Under the pieces are notes generated by a model. It was not told the DNA's origin, made no database searches, and saw only the letters and a list, made by a program, of their open reading frames with translations. This document shows positions 10,061-19,433 of a stretch of 64,000 nt of DNA, in pieces. The position numbers and the translations under genes are program-made. The stretch is from CALZJC01 sp963781065 (GTDB taxonomy: Bacteria; Acidobacteriota; Thermoanaerobaculia; Multivoradales; JAHEKO01): contig CAWAET010000019.1 in the NCBI GenBank assembly GCA_963781065.1, forward strand, positions 21,271 to 85,270, read 5' to 3'. Numbering within the stretch: the first letter of the stretch is position 1; every line of letters starts with the position of its first letter.

Positions 10061-10149
10061 CCCCGCGGCGACCGATCCCGCCACGAATGCTCCCGCCATG
10101 AACGGCCCGCGCCGACTCGGCCCGGGCGGCGGCCGACCGGCGGGGTCAG
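10057..10149. repeat. Inverted repeat spanning both stop codons of rlpA and ddl
   Basis: CTGACCCCGC (10057-10066) and GCGGGGTCAG (10140-10149) are perfect 10-base complements, and each contains the stop codon of one of the two convergent genes. A transcript from either side could fold it, with a loop of 73 bases. No U run follows. Confidence 0.4.
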
Positions 10150-11224
10150 GCGCCCGCGAGATCGTCCAGCCAACGCCGGATGCCGGCGTCGAGGGCGCGC
10201 CGCTCGGCGTGGCGCTCGAAGGCCGCGGCCAGCAGCCGGTCCATCAGCTGCGGCATGCCAAGCCCCAGGACCTCCCACAGCTTGGGGTACATCGAGATCT
10301 GGGTGAAACCCGGCAGGGTGTTGATCTCGTTGATCCAGGGCGTCTCGCCGTCCTCGAGCAGGAAATCGACCCGTGCCATGCCGGAGGCGCCGATCGCCCG
10401 GAAGCCGGCGACGGCCAAACGGCGCAGCTCGGCGGCGACCGCCTCCGGCAGGTCCGCCGGATAGCTCAAATGGGCCTCGTCCTGGAGATACTTGTCCTGG
10501 TAGTCGTAGAAGGCGTTGCCCGGCACGATCTCGCCGATCGCCGAGGCCTCGGGGGCGGCGTGGCCCAGCACCGAGCACTCGAGCTCGCGCCCGGCGACGC
10601 CGCGCTCGACCAGCGCCTGGCGATCGAAGGTGAGAGCGAAACGGACCGCCTCGGGCAGCTGGTCGCGGCCGGTGACCCGGCTGATGCCGACGCTGGATCC
10701 GCCGCGGCTGGGCTTGACGAACAGCGGCGGCGAGTGCTCCGGCAGGAGGTCACGGACACGCTCCGGCGCCGCCTCGAACTCGGCGGCCTCGACCTCCGCG
10801 TACTCCACCACCGGTAGCCCGGCCGAGCCCAGGACCCGCTTGCACAGCACCTTGTCCATCGCCACCGCGCTGGCGGCGACGCCGGCGCCGACGTAGGGCA
10901 GGTCGAGCATCTCGCACAGGCCCTGGAGCGAGCCGTCCTCACCCCAGGTGCCGTGGACGATCGGGAACAGCACGTCGACGTCGCTGGCGACCAGGTGGGC
11001 GAGCGTCGCGGCGACCGGCCGGCCCACCGCCGGCAGCCGGTCCAGCCGGCCGCCCAGGGCCGGCGCCGCCTCGTCGGGGGCCAGCCAGCAGCCGTCCTCG
11101 GCGACGCCGAACGGCACCACCTCGTGGCCCGCCCGCTCGAGCGCCGCGGCCACCGCCCGGCCGAGGTCAGCGACACCTGATGCTCGACGGTGCGGCCGCC
11201 GAAGATGAGCCCTACCCGGGCCAT
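10146..11224 (-). CDS. ddl: D-alanine--D-alanine ligase (one frameshift)
   Basis: Makes the D-Ala-D-Ala terminus of peptidoglycan precursors in an ATP-dependent cytoplasmic reaction. ATG 11224 opens RVGLIFGGRTVEHQVSLTSA; after a slip near 11165 the frame is continuous: FPIVHGTWGEDGSLQGL, the ATP-grasp segment LFVKPSRGGSSVGISRV, and the metal and substrate residues in GMARVDFLLEDGETPWINEI followed by NTLPGFTQISMYPKLW. Length of about 358 residues suggests the longer VanA-like/DdlA class with an insert (PEASAIGEIVPGNAFYDYQD). It follows serA by 66 bases. Confidence 0.94.
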
Positions 11225-11290
11225 GTCGAGCTGGGCAGTTGGACGGTCATGCGGAGTCGTGGCGGCGGACTTGTTGGCCGGCGGAGGCCC

Positions 11291-12874
11291 CTACGCTACA
11301 CCCAGATCGACGAGGCGGACCCGGATCACCTCGTCCAAACGGCGCAGCGTCTCGAGCACCTCCGGCGGCGGCGGGTTGTCAAGCCGCAGCACGGCCACCG
11401 CCTCCTCGCCCTGCGATTCGCGCGCCAGGTGGATGTCGGCGATATTGACCCCGGCCTCGCCGAGGATCGAGCCCAGCTTGCCGACCACGCCCGGCACGTC
11501 GAGGTTCTGCAGCACCAGCATCATCCCCTCGGGCCGGAACTCCAGCCGGTAGCCCTCGAAACGGACCACCCGCGCGTCGCTCTCGCCGAACAGGGTGCCG
11601 GCGACCTCGACCTCGCCGCCCTCGCCCGCCAGCTTGACGCCGACCAGCCGGGCGTAGTCGCCGCCGCCGTGGTGGACCGCGCGCACCACGTCGATGCCGC
11701 GGGTGGCCGCCACCGCCTCGGCGTTGACGTAGTTGACGCCGTCGCCCAGGTGGGGCTCGAGGGCGCCCTTGAGCGCCGCCACGGTCAGCGGCACCCCCTG
11801 CTCCTCGGCCAGGCCCCAGAGCCCGACCTCGAGCCGGCGGAAGCCGCCGTCGAGCACCTCGGCCGCCAGCCGGCCCAGCCGCTCGGCCAGGCGCAGGAAG
11901 CGGTTCTGCTCGGCGGTGGTGGCGCCGAAGGGCAGGTTGACCGCGGTCACCTCCAGCGAGCCGTCGAGGGCGGCCAGCAGCATGCGCGCCGTCTGGGTAG
12001 CCACTCGCTCCTGCGCCTCGCGGGTCTGGGCGCCGATATGGGGGGTGGCCACCACCCGCGGGTGCGCCGCCAGGGCGAGGTCCGCCGGCGGCTCCTGGGC
12101 GAAGACGTCGAGCGCCGCTCCGGCCAGCCGGCCCTGCTCGAGCGCCTCGAGCAGCGCCGCGTCGTCGACCACGCCACCGCGGGCGCAGTTGACCAGCAGC
12201 GCCCCCGGCTTCATCCGCGCCAGCCGCCCGGCGTCGATCAGGTTGCGCGTGCCGTCGCTCAGCGGCAGGTGGAGGGTCACCGCATCGGCCTCGGCCAGCA
12301 GCTCGTCGAGCGGCAGCATCTCGACGTCCAGCCGCCGCGCCACCGCCGCGTCGAGATACGGATCGTAGGCGATGACCCGCATCTCGAAGGCGCGCGCCCG
12401 CGCCGCCACCGCCTGGCCGATCCGCCCGAGGCCGACGACGCCCAGGGTCTTGCCCATGCAGCTCGTGCCCCTGGAACCGCTTGCGCTCCCACTCGCCGGC
12501 CCGCACCGAGGCGTTGGCCGCCGGGATGTTGCGCGCCAGCGCCAGCAGCAGGCCGAAGGTGTGCTCGGTGGCCGAGATCAGGTTGGCGGTCGGCGCGTTG
12601 ACCACCAGGATGCCGCGCTCGGTGGCGGCGGCGACGTCGACGTTGTCGACCCCGATGCCGGCCCGGGCCACCACCTTGAGCTTGCCGCCGGCGGCCAGCA
12701 GCTCGGCGGTCACCCGGGTGGCGCTGCGCACCACGATGGCGTCGTAGTCGCCGATCAGCTCGGCCAGCCGCGGCCGCTCGTCGGCCTCGAGCAGGTGCAG
12801 CTCGGCGCCGCCGTCGCGCAGGATCGCGAGTCCGGCTTCGGCGAGGGGATCGGCGATGAGGATGCGATGGGCAT
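11291..12874 (-). CDS. serA: D-3-phosphoglycerate dehydrogenase (frameshifted)
   Basis: First enzyme of serine synthesis, oxidising 3-phosphoglycerate with NAD. The N-terminal part has VVARAGIGVDNVDVAAATE and ATEHTFGLLLALARNIP; the NAD fold GVVGLGRIGQAVAARARAF and NCARGGVVDDAALLEAL follow, with the catalytic His in VVATPHIGAQT. The C-terminal half is the intervening domain plus an ACT domain (MLVLQNLDVPGVVGKLGSIL), typical of the long, about 527-residue class and a site of serine feedback. One slip lies in the second codon near 12871 and one near 12455. It follows the aminotransferase gene by 44 bases. Confidence 0.94.
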
Positions 12875-12918
12875 TCTTGGGCTCCTGAGCGGGCTGGTGG
12901 CCAAGGCCGGCGAAGAGG

Positions 12919-13989
12919 TCAGAGCAGCGTGTCGATCTCGGCCAGGAGCGCCTCGAGGTCGGCCGGCGCGCACCTCGCCCATGTGGCCGATGCGGAAGGT
13001 CTCCGGCTTCCACGGGCCGTAGCCGCCGCCGACGATGAAACCTCGCTCCGCCAGCCCGGCGACCAGGTCGGGCGCCGCGATGCCGGCCGGCGGCCGCAGA
13101 CAGCTGACGGTCGGCGAGCGCGCGGGCTCGGGCGCCGGGAAGGTGAAGCCGCGCTCGGCCGCCCAGGCGGCGGTCATCGCCTGCAGCTGGCGATGGCGCG
13201 CCCAGCGGCTCTCCATCCCCTCCGCCAGCATCCGGTCGAGCTGCCGATCGAGGGCGTAGACGCCGGAGACCGCCGGCGTGGTGATCGTGCCGCCGGCCCG
13301 GTGCTTGTCGCGGTAGCGCAGCAGATCGGTGTAGAAGCCGCGCTGCGGCAGCGCCGCGGCGCGCTCGGCGGCGCGCTCGGAGAGGGTGAAGCAGACCAGC
13401 CCGGGCGGCGCCGCCAGCGCCTTGTGCACCCCGGCCAGGACGACGTCGAGCGCCCCAGGCGTCGGCCTCGAGACGGGCGCCGCCAAGGCGCCGAGACGGC
13501 GTCCACCAGGATCAGGGCGTCGCTCTCCTCGCGCACCACGGCGGCGATCTCCTCGAGCGGGTTGAGCACCCCGGTCGAGGTCTCGTTGAAGGTCACGGTG
13601 ACCGCCTCGTAGCGCTTGCGGCGCAGCGCCCGGCGCACCAGGTCGGGGTCCACCGCCTCGCCCCAGGGCACCGACACCTTGTCGGCGTTGCGGCCGACGC
13701 TGAGGAAGATCTGGTGCCAGCGCTCGGAGAAGGCGCCGCAGGTGGTGTTGAGGACGTCGCTCGCCACGGTCGAGATGGCGGCGGCCTCCATCACCAGCGT
13801 CGAGCTCGAGGTGGCCAGCAGGACGTCGCCGGCGGTGCGAAAGACCTGCCGCAGGCGCGGCTCGAGCGCGGCGTAGAGGGCCTTGAACTCGGGCGATCGG
13901 TGGCCGATCATCGGCCCCATCTGGGCCTCGAGCACCTCCCGCATCACGTAGGTCGGTCCGGGGACGAAGAAGCGGATCTGTTCGGTCAC
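12919..13989 (-). CDS. Class V aminotransferase, likely phosphoserine transaminase (frameshifted)
   Basis: A PLP aminotransferase of the alanine-glyoxylate/serine-pyruvate type. The GTG start at 13989 gives RFFVPGPTYVMREVLEAQM, then GHRSPEFKALY, TSSSTLVMEAAAISTV and the PLP lysine in LAGVHKALAAPPGLV. One or two slips near 13480 and near 12970 interrupt it. Placement directly upstream of serA implies that it performs the SerC step of serine synthesis, as such enzymes do in some archaea and bacteria; that is inference, and serine-glyoxylate or alanine-glyoxylate activity is the alternative. A TAGCAC box lies about 36 bases upstream. Confidence 0.85.
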
Positions 13990-14072
13990 GGGCTCGCTCT
14001 CGACGGTGGTTGCCTGGGTTGGCGGCGTGCTATGCCGCGGAGCGGCATTGTTCCATCGGGCCGGGGGCCGGG

Positions 14073-14516
14073 TCAATCCCGGGCGCCCGGCTCCCCTTCC
14101 AGCCGCCGCCAGAACGAGGGCCGGCGGAGGTTGGCGACGAGCTCGGGCGTCGACAGCCGCACTTCCGGCCGAGCCTTCACGGCCAGCCGCCAGCCGTCAC
14201 CGTCGGGCTCGAGCCGGACCGCACCGTCGCCGCCCCGCACCAGCACCAGCCGGCAGCCCCGGAAGTGCTCGCGCAGCAGGTCGCCGAGAACCGCCTCGCC
14301 GCGGATCGGCTTGACCGACGTCACCCGGCCGCCACACACCGCCACCGCCCGCAGAACGCCGGCCGCGGCCGCCTCCTCGAGCCCCGCGGGAGGCGTCACG
14401 CCGGCCGCCGACAGGTCCAGCCAGCCCGCTCGCTCGCCGGCCGCGGCCACGGCATCGAGCAGACTGCCATAGGCCACCGCGCCCCTGTCGACCGCCAGCA
14501 TCACCGGCCGCTTCAC
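14073..14516 (-). CDS. Unknown protein coupled to the NamZ-like gene
   Basis: A 147-residue open frame starting with GTG at 14516, which overlaps the TGA of the preceding gene by four bases (GTGA). The start LAVDRGAVAYGSLLDAVAAA, the middle AVCGGRVTSVKPIRGEAVLG and the C-terminal RPEVRLSTPELVANLRRP are coherent and without slips. No signal peptide or membrane segment is seen. I do not recognise the family. Tight coupling suggests it works with the upstream glycosidase or is simply carried in the same transcript. Confidence 0.6.
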   Translation of the reverse strand: MKRPVMLAVDRGAVAYGSLLDAVAAAGERAGWLDLSAAGVTPPAGLEEAAAAGVLRAVAVCGGRVTSVKPIRGEAVLGDLLREHFRGCRLVLVRGGDGAVRLEPDGDGWRLAVKARPEVRLSTPELVANLRRPSFWRRLEGEPGARD

Positions 14517-15702
14517 GACGTCTCCTCGTCGTAGAGCAGGATCTGCCGCCGCTCCTCGCGGAAGCTCGCCTCGTCGGCGGCCCACGAAGCCAGCCAGCTC
14601 TCCAGCCCGTCGCCGCCGTCGAGCGCCCGGCGCAGCGCCGGGTCGCCGGACAGCAGATCCACCGCCGGCCGGTCGGTGACGAACTCGTACGGCTCCGAGC
14701 GCCAGCCGAACGACTCCCCCGCCACCTCGCGCAGGGCGAGCATCAGCTCGACGCCGGCCCGGTAGGAGGGAAAGGCAGCCGCCGAGGTGACGTGCACCTG
14801 GACGCCGCCACAGAGCGCGCCGGCGTGCTTCTGCGCCTGCGGCCGGAAGCAGACCGGCGTGTACCGGACACCCGCGAGCGCCGCCTCCGCCAGCCGCTCG
14901 GCGAGCCGCGGCGGGTCGATCCCGGGAGCGCCGACGAGCTCGAACGGCCGGGTCGTGCCGCGCCCTTCGGACAGCGTCGGTGCCCTCGATCAAGACAGCC
15001 GCCCGGGTAGACCAGCGCGGTCTCGAAGCGCGGCATGTTGGGCGACGGCGCGACCCAGGGCCGGCCCAGGTCCGGCCACAGCATCGACCGGCGCCAGCCC
15101 TCCAGCCGCCAGGCGGCGATACCGTCGCTCCAGCCGCCGCGCCGGGCCTCGAGCAGCACCAGCTCGGCCAGCGTCAGGCCGTGCCGCACCGGCAGGGCGA
15201 AGGCGCCGACGAACGACTCGTAGCCCGGCTTGACGCAGGTTGCCCTCCACCACCTCGCCGCCGAGCGGGTTGGGCCGGTCGAGCAGCCACACCTCACGCC
15301 CGGCCGCGACTGCCGCCCGCGCCGCCCAGACGGCGGTCGCGGCGTAGGTGTAGTAGCGCGCGCCCGACGTCCTGCAGGTCGACCAGCAGCAGGTCGATGG
15401 CCGCCGAAGAGCTCCGGGGCGGGCGCCAGCGACGCCTCGGAGTCGCCGTAGAGCGACGCGATCGGGATCCCGGTCCACGGATCGCGGCTCTCGGCCGCCG
15501 GCACCATGTCCTGCTCGACGCCGTGGAAGCCGTGCTCGGGCGCCAGCAGCAGCGCCGGCGGCGCCGGCGCCCGCCGCGCCAGGGCGAGGTGGATCGGCTC
15601 CAGCTCGGCGGTCACCGAGGCGGCGTGCGCCAGCAGGCCGTAGCGGCGGCCGCGCAGGGCTTCGGGGTCCGCCAGCAGCCGATCGAGACCGGTGCGAAAC
15701 AT
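14513..15702 (-). CDS. namZ: NamZ-like exo-beta-N-acetylmuramidase, DUF1343 family (frameshifted)
   Basis: The family removes terminal N-acetylmuramic acid from peptidoglycan fragments. From ATG 15702 the protein shows GRRYGLLAHAASVTAEL, LLLAPEHGFHGVEQDMVPA and GIPIASLYG; across slips near 15400, 15235 and 14985 it continues with DRPNPLGGEVVEGNL, APSPNMPRFETALVYPG and a C-terminal VHVTSAAAFPSYRAGVELML. These are the hallmark DUF1343 blocks; length is about 395 residues. The start MFRTGLDRLL carries no signal peptide, unlike secreted NamZ, so a cytoplasmic muropeptide-recycling role is possible. It follows moaC by 8 bases. Confidence 0.85.
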
Positions 15703-15710
15703 GGCCAGGA

Positions 15711-16190
15711 TCAGCGCCGGTAGTCGCCGCTGCGGCCGCCGCTCTTGGACTCCAGCCGCAGCTCGGTGACCACCGCGCCGCGCTCGACCGACTTGACCAT
15801 GTCGTAGAGGGCGAGGGCGGCCGCCGAGCAGGCCACCAGGGCCTCCATCTCGGCGCCGGTGCGCGCCGTGACCACCACCCGGCTGCGCACCTGGACCCCC
15901 TCGGCCACCGGGTGCAGCTCGACCTCGACCTGGTCGAGGGTCAGCGTATGGGCCAGCGGGATCCACTCGCCGGTCCGCTTGGCCGCCTGGATCCCGGCCA
16001 GCCGGGCCACCGAGTAGGCGTCGCCCTTGGGCAGGTTGGACAGCCGCGACACCGTCTGCGGCGACAGCAGGACCAGGCAGGACGCCGCCGCCAGCCGCCG
16101 CGTCACCGGCTTGCCCGAGACGTCCACCATCTGCGCCTGGCCCAGGCCGTCGAGGTGGCTGAACGGGCTGTCGGAGGTCATCCTCGTCAT
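15711..16190 (-). CDS. moaC: Cyclic pyranopterin monophosphate synthase
   Basis: MoaC converts the MoaA product into cPMP in molybdenum cofactor synthesis. The intact 159-residue frame contains VDVSGKPVTRRLAAASC, GDAYSVARLAGIQAAKRT, the IPLAHTL motif with its catalytic His, and the signature EMEALVACSAAALALYDMVK with VERG. Possible starts are the first or fourth codon (both ATG). No other mo-cofactor gene is near; it heads a run with the NamZ-like gene and the unknown gene. Confidence 0.96.
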   Translation of the reverse strand: MTRMTSDSPFSHLDGLGQAQMVDVSGKPVTRRLAAASCLVLLSPQTVSRLSNLPKGDAYSVARLAGIQAAKRTGEWIPLAHTLTLDQVEVELHPVAEGVQVRSRVVVTARTGAEMEALVACSAAALALYDMVKSVERGAVVTELRLESKSGGRSGDYRR

Positions 16191-16360
16191 GCTATCGCAC
16201 GCCGCCGACCTGGATCGTACGCCCCATGGCCGGGTGGGCGAACCTCCCCGGGGTCGTCCTGGATCCCGCCTGGTGCTCCGGTTCCCGGGACCGCTCGAGC
16301 CTCGGCCGCTCGAGACCGGCGGCGCCGGTGGTGAATAATGCGGGCCGCGCCCGGCCGATC

Positions 16361-17034
16361 ATGCGTCTCGCGGTCATCGTCCCGACCCTCGACGAGAGGG
16401 AGAACCTCGATCGCCATCTGCCGCGCATCCTCGCGCTCGGCGACGAGCTGGTGGTCAGCGACGGCGGCAGCTCGGACGGCACCGTGGAAGCGGCCCGCCG
16501 GCACGGCGCGCGGGTGGTCGAGGGAGACCGGGGACGGGGGATCCAGCTCAACCGCGGCGCCGCCGCCAGCGACGCCGAGATCCTGCTCTTCCTGCACGCC
16601 GACTCGCTCCCGCCCCCCGGCGCCGCCGCGGCGATCCGCCAGGCGGTGGCCGGCGGCGCCGAGGGCGGCGCCTTCCGGGTGCGGTTCGAGGGCGACGGCC
16701 TCTGGACGCGGCTCGGCAGCCGCCTGGTCAACCTGCGCACCCGCCTCACCCGGCTGCCGCTGGGCGACCAGGGTCAGTTCGTCACCCGGGCGGTCTTCGA
16801 GGAGCTCGGCGGCTACCGCGACTGGCCGATCCTCGAGGACCTCGACTTCGCCCGCCGCCTGCGCCGCCGCGGCCGGCTGGTCATCCTCGCCGCTGGCGAT
16901 GCAGCACCTCCTTCCGGCGCTACCGCAAGCGGGGCATCGCGCGCACCATCGCCGTCAACTGGCTGATCTGGCTGCTCTACGCGCTCGGCGTCTCGCCCCA
17001 CCGGCTGGCCCGGCTCTACCGCGACGTGCGCTAG
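16361..17034 (+). CDS. Family 2 glycosyltransferase, TIGR04283-like (one frameshift)
   Basis: A GT-A fold glycosyltransferase opening LAVIVPTLDERENLDRHLP, with VVSDGGSSDGTVEAAR, the LLFLHADSLPPPG motif whose Asp usually binds metal, and LGDQGQFVTRAVFEELGGY with ILEDLDFARRL. After a slip near 16893 it ends with TIAVNWLIWLLYALGVSP and RLARLYRDVR. Total length of about 224 residues and these motifs match the rSAM/selenodomain-associated type 2 group. Its substrate is unknown. The gene stands alone, divergent from moaC and convergent with rsmB. Confidence 0.85.
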
Positions 17035-17091
17035 CCGGAGCTTCTCACCGCTCTTGTCACGAGACGGCGTCGACCCGGTCGAGCGTCGCTA

Positions 17092-17128
17092 CTAGTTTGG
17101 TTAGACCCGCCTAGTTGGTCAGACCCGC
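17092..17128. repeat. Imperfect tandem repeat at the rsmB 3' end
   Basis: CTAGTTTGGTTAGACCCGC (17092-17110) is followed at once by CTAGTTGGTCAGACCCGC (17111-17128). The second copy contains the rsmB stop codon, so the first looks like a duplication of the gene end. It lies in the convergent gap with the glycosyltransferase. Confidence 0.5.
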
Positions 17129-18490
17129 CGCCGCAGGACCTGGACGGTGAAGCCGTCGTGGTCGCCGCCCGGCAGCACCCGCCACAGGCCCTCCTCGCCG
17201 CCGCCGGCGCGCATCGCTCGGCGGCAGCCGCTCGGCCACCGGCTGCGGCGCGAAGTCGCCCCTGCCGGCGAGGAAGCGCGGCCACGACCTCCTCGTTCTC
17301 CTCGCGCTCGAGCGAGCAGGTGATCGCCACCAGCAGGCCGCCGGGCCGCACCGCGGCGGCGGCGCCGGCGAGCATCTCGAGGCCCTGGCCGGCGAGCCGG
17401 TCGCAGCTCGCCGTCGGTCGATCCGCCACTTGAGCTCGGGGTGGCGCCGCAGCGTGCCGCTGCCGCGAGCAGGGCAGATCGACCACGACCCGGTCGAAGC
17501 GGGCCGCCGGCCGGCGGCCGCCGGGCGTCGGCCACGACCAGCGGCAGGCGCCGGCCCAGGCGCTGCAGGTTGGCCACGAGAGGCGGCAACCGCGCCGCCG
17601 CCACGTCCGCCAGGAGCGGCCGGAGCCCGGGCTCCCAGGCGATCATCGCGAAGCTCTTGCCGCCCGGGGCGGCGGCCAGCGTCGAGGACCGTCTCCCCCG
17701 CCGCCGGTGGCGGCACCAGCGCCGCCGCCTGGCTGGCGTCGTCCTGCAGATAGAGCTCGCCGCGGGCGAAGGCGCCCGCCGCCAGCGGGTCGCCGGCGAC
17801 CACCGTCAGGCCCAGGGGCGACAGCTCGGCGGGCGTGGTCTCGACGCCATCGGCGGCCAGCGCCGCCGCCAGCGCCAGCGGCCCGCCGCGATCGCGGAAG
17901 GCCAGCAGCTGCAGCGGCTTGGCCCGGTTGTTGGCCGCCAGCAGCCGGCGCGTGGCGGCCTCGCCGAAGCGGTCGAGCCAGCGCCGGACCAGACGGTCCG
18001 GATGGCTGGTCTCGATGGCCAGACGGCGCAGCGGGTCGCGCGCGGTCACCGGCCAGGACGCCAGCTCCGGCGCCCGAGCCACCCGCCGCAGCACCGCGTT
18101 GACGAAGCCGGCCCCGGCGCGATGGACGCGGCGGCGCGCCTCGCCCACCGCTTCGTCGACCACCGCGTGGGCGGGGACCCGGTCGAGATAGAGCAGTTGG
18201 TAGATGCCGATGCGCAGCGGCGCCAGCAGCGGCGGATCGATCTCGGCCAGCGACCGGGCGGCGGCGGCGGCGAGCACCGCGTCGATCCGCCGCAGCCAGC
18301 GCGTGGTGCCGAGCACCAGCGAGCGCAGCAGGGCGCGGTCGCGGTCGTCGAATCGCGCCGCCGCCTGCCGCAGCAGGCCGTCGAGCGGCAGCCGGCCGGC
18401 CAGGCACCGCTCCAGAACCGCCGCCGCGGCCGCCCGCACGCCGGTGTCGCCGGCGCCGCCCGAGCCACTCTGGGCCGGCCGGTCAGTCAA
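17119..18490 (-). CDS. rsmB: 16S rRNA m5C967 methyltransferase RsmB (frameshifted)
   Basis: Methylates C967 of 16S rRNA with SAM. The first 130 residues form a NusB-like domain (GIYQLLYLDRVPAHAVVDEAV and GAGFVNAVLRRVAR). The catalytic domain shows ELYLQDDASQAAALVPPPA, the Cys-containing DLPCSGSGTLRRHPELKWRI and, in the adjacent frame, GGLLVAITCSLEREENEEVV with the second catalytic Cys. The true C-terminus is LPGGDHDGFTVQVLRRRV. Several slips fall in 17225-17690. The start overlaps the fmt stop by eight bases. Confidence 0.92.
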
Positions 18491-19433
18491 ACCGATCGCC
18501 GGCGCCGAGGCGCTCGCCGTTGACGAAGTCGGCAGCCGCCAGCGGCCGGCCGCCGGGGCGCTGCAGACGGGCTATCCCGAGCGCCGTGCCGGCGCCGCAG
18601 CCCACCACCAGCAGCTCCCCGCGAAGCCCCGCGACGGCGCCCGGCGCCACCGTCGCGGCGCCGGGGATCGGCTCCACCACCAGCAGCTTCACGGGTCGCC
18701 CGCCCTGCTCGGCGTGCAGACCGGGCCAGGGGGTGAAGGCGCGCCAGCGGTCGAACAGGGTGCGGGCGTCCAAGCGCCAATCCACCCGGCCGTCGGCCCG
18801 CTCGAGCATCGGGGCGTAGGTGACCAACGATTCGTTCTGGGGCCGCGGTGTCAAGTCGCCGCCGGCCAGTCCTCGCACCGTCTCGACCATGAGCTCGGCG
18901 CCGGCCGCGGCGAGCCGCGGCGACAGCTCGGCGGCGGTCTCGCCGGCGCCGATGGCGATCTCGCGCTGCAGCAGGATCGGCCCCGAGTCGAGCCCCCGCT
19001 CCATCACCATCGTCGTCACGCCGGTGACGAGGTCGCCGGCGGCGATCGCCGCGGTGATCGGCGAAGCGCCGCGCCAGCGGGGCAGCAGCGAGGCGTGCAG
19101 GTTGACGCAGCCCAGCGCCGGCAGGCGCAGCAGCGGGCGGCGGAAGATCTGACCGAAGGCCACCACCACCGCCAGGGCCGGCTCGAGCGTCGCCAGCCGA
19201 TCGAGAAAGTCGCCGCCGCGCGCCCGCTCCGGCTGCACCACCTCGAGACCCAGCTCGCGCGCCCGCGTCGCCACCGGCGGCGAGCGCCGCCGCCCGCCGC
19301 GACCGGCGCGCCGATCCGGCTGCGAGACGACGAGCGCGACCGGCGCCCCATCGGCGACCAGCGCCTCGAGCGTCGGCACCGCGAACTGCGGCGTGCCGAA
19401 GAAAACGACCGGCCCGGCCAGCGCCCGCGTCAC
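18483..19433 (-). CDS. fmt: Methionyl-tRNA formyltransferase
   Basis: Formylates initiator Met-tRNA using 10-formyl-THF, the cofactor made by FolD. The intact 316-residue frame contains VVFFGTPQFAVPTLEALV, the VVVAFGQIFRRPLL block, the catalytic signature NLHASLLPRWRGASPI and VMERGLDSGPIL, followed by the C-terminal OB-like domain. Its ATG overlaps the ftsK stop (ATGA) and its stop overlaps rsmB, consistent with an ftsK-fmt-rsmB operon. A peptide deformylase gene, often adjacent, is not present here. Confidence 0.97.
   Translation of the reverse strand: MTRALAGPVVFFGTPQFAVPTLEALVADGAPVALVVSQPDRRAGRGGRRRSPPVATRARELGLEVVQPERARGGDFLDRLATLEPALAVVVAFGQIFRRPLLRLPALGCVNLHASLLPRWRGASPITAAIAAGDLVTGVTTMVMERGLDSGPILLQREIAIGAGETAAELSPRLAAAGAELMVETVRGLAGGDLTPRPQNESLVTYAPMLERADGRVDWRLDARTLFDRWRAFTPWPGLHAEQGGRPVKLLVVEPIPGAATVAPGAVAGLRGELLVVGCGAGTALGIARLQRPGGRPLAAADFVNGERLGAGDRFD

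Noticed and set aside
11180..12601. A 473-codon plus-strand frame opposite serA
   Set aside because: Same mirror effect; the translation is rich in Arg, Gln, His and Leu without domains, and serA motifs read cleanly on the minus strand.
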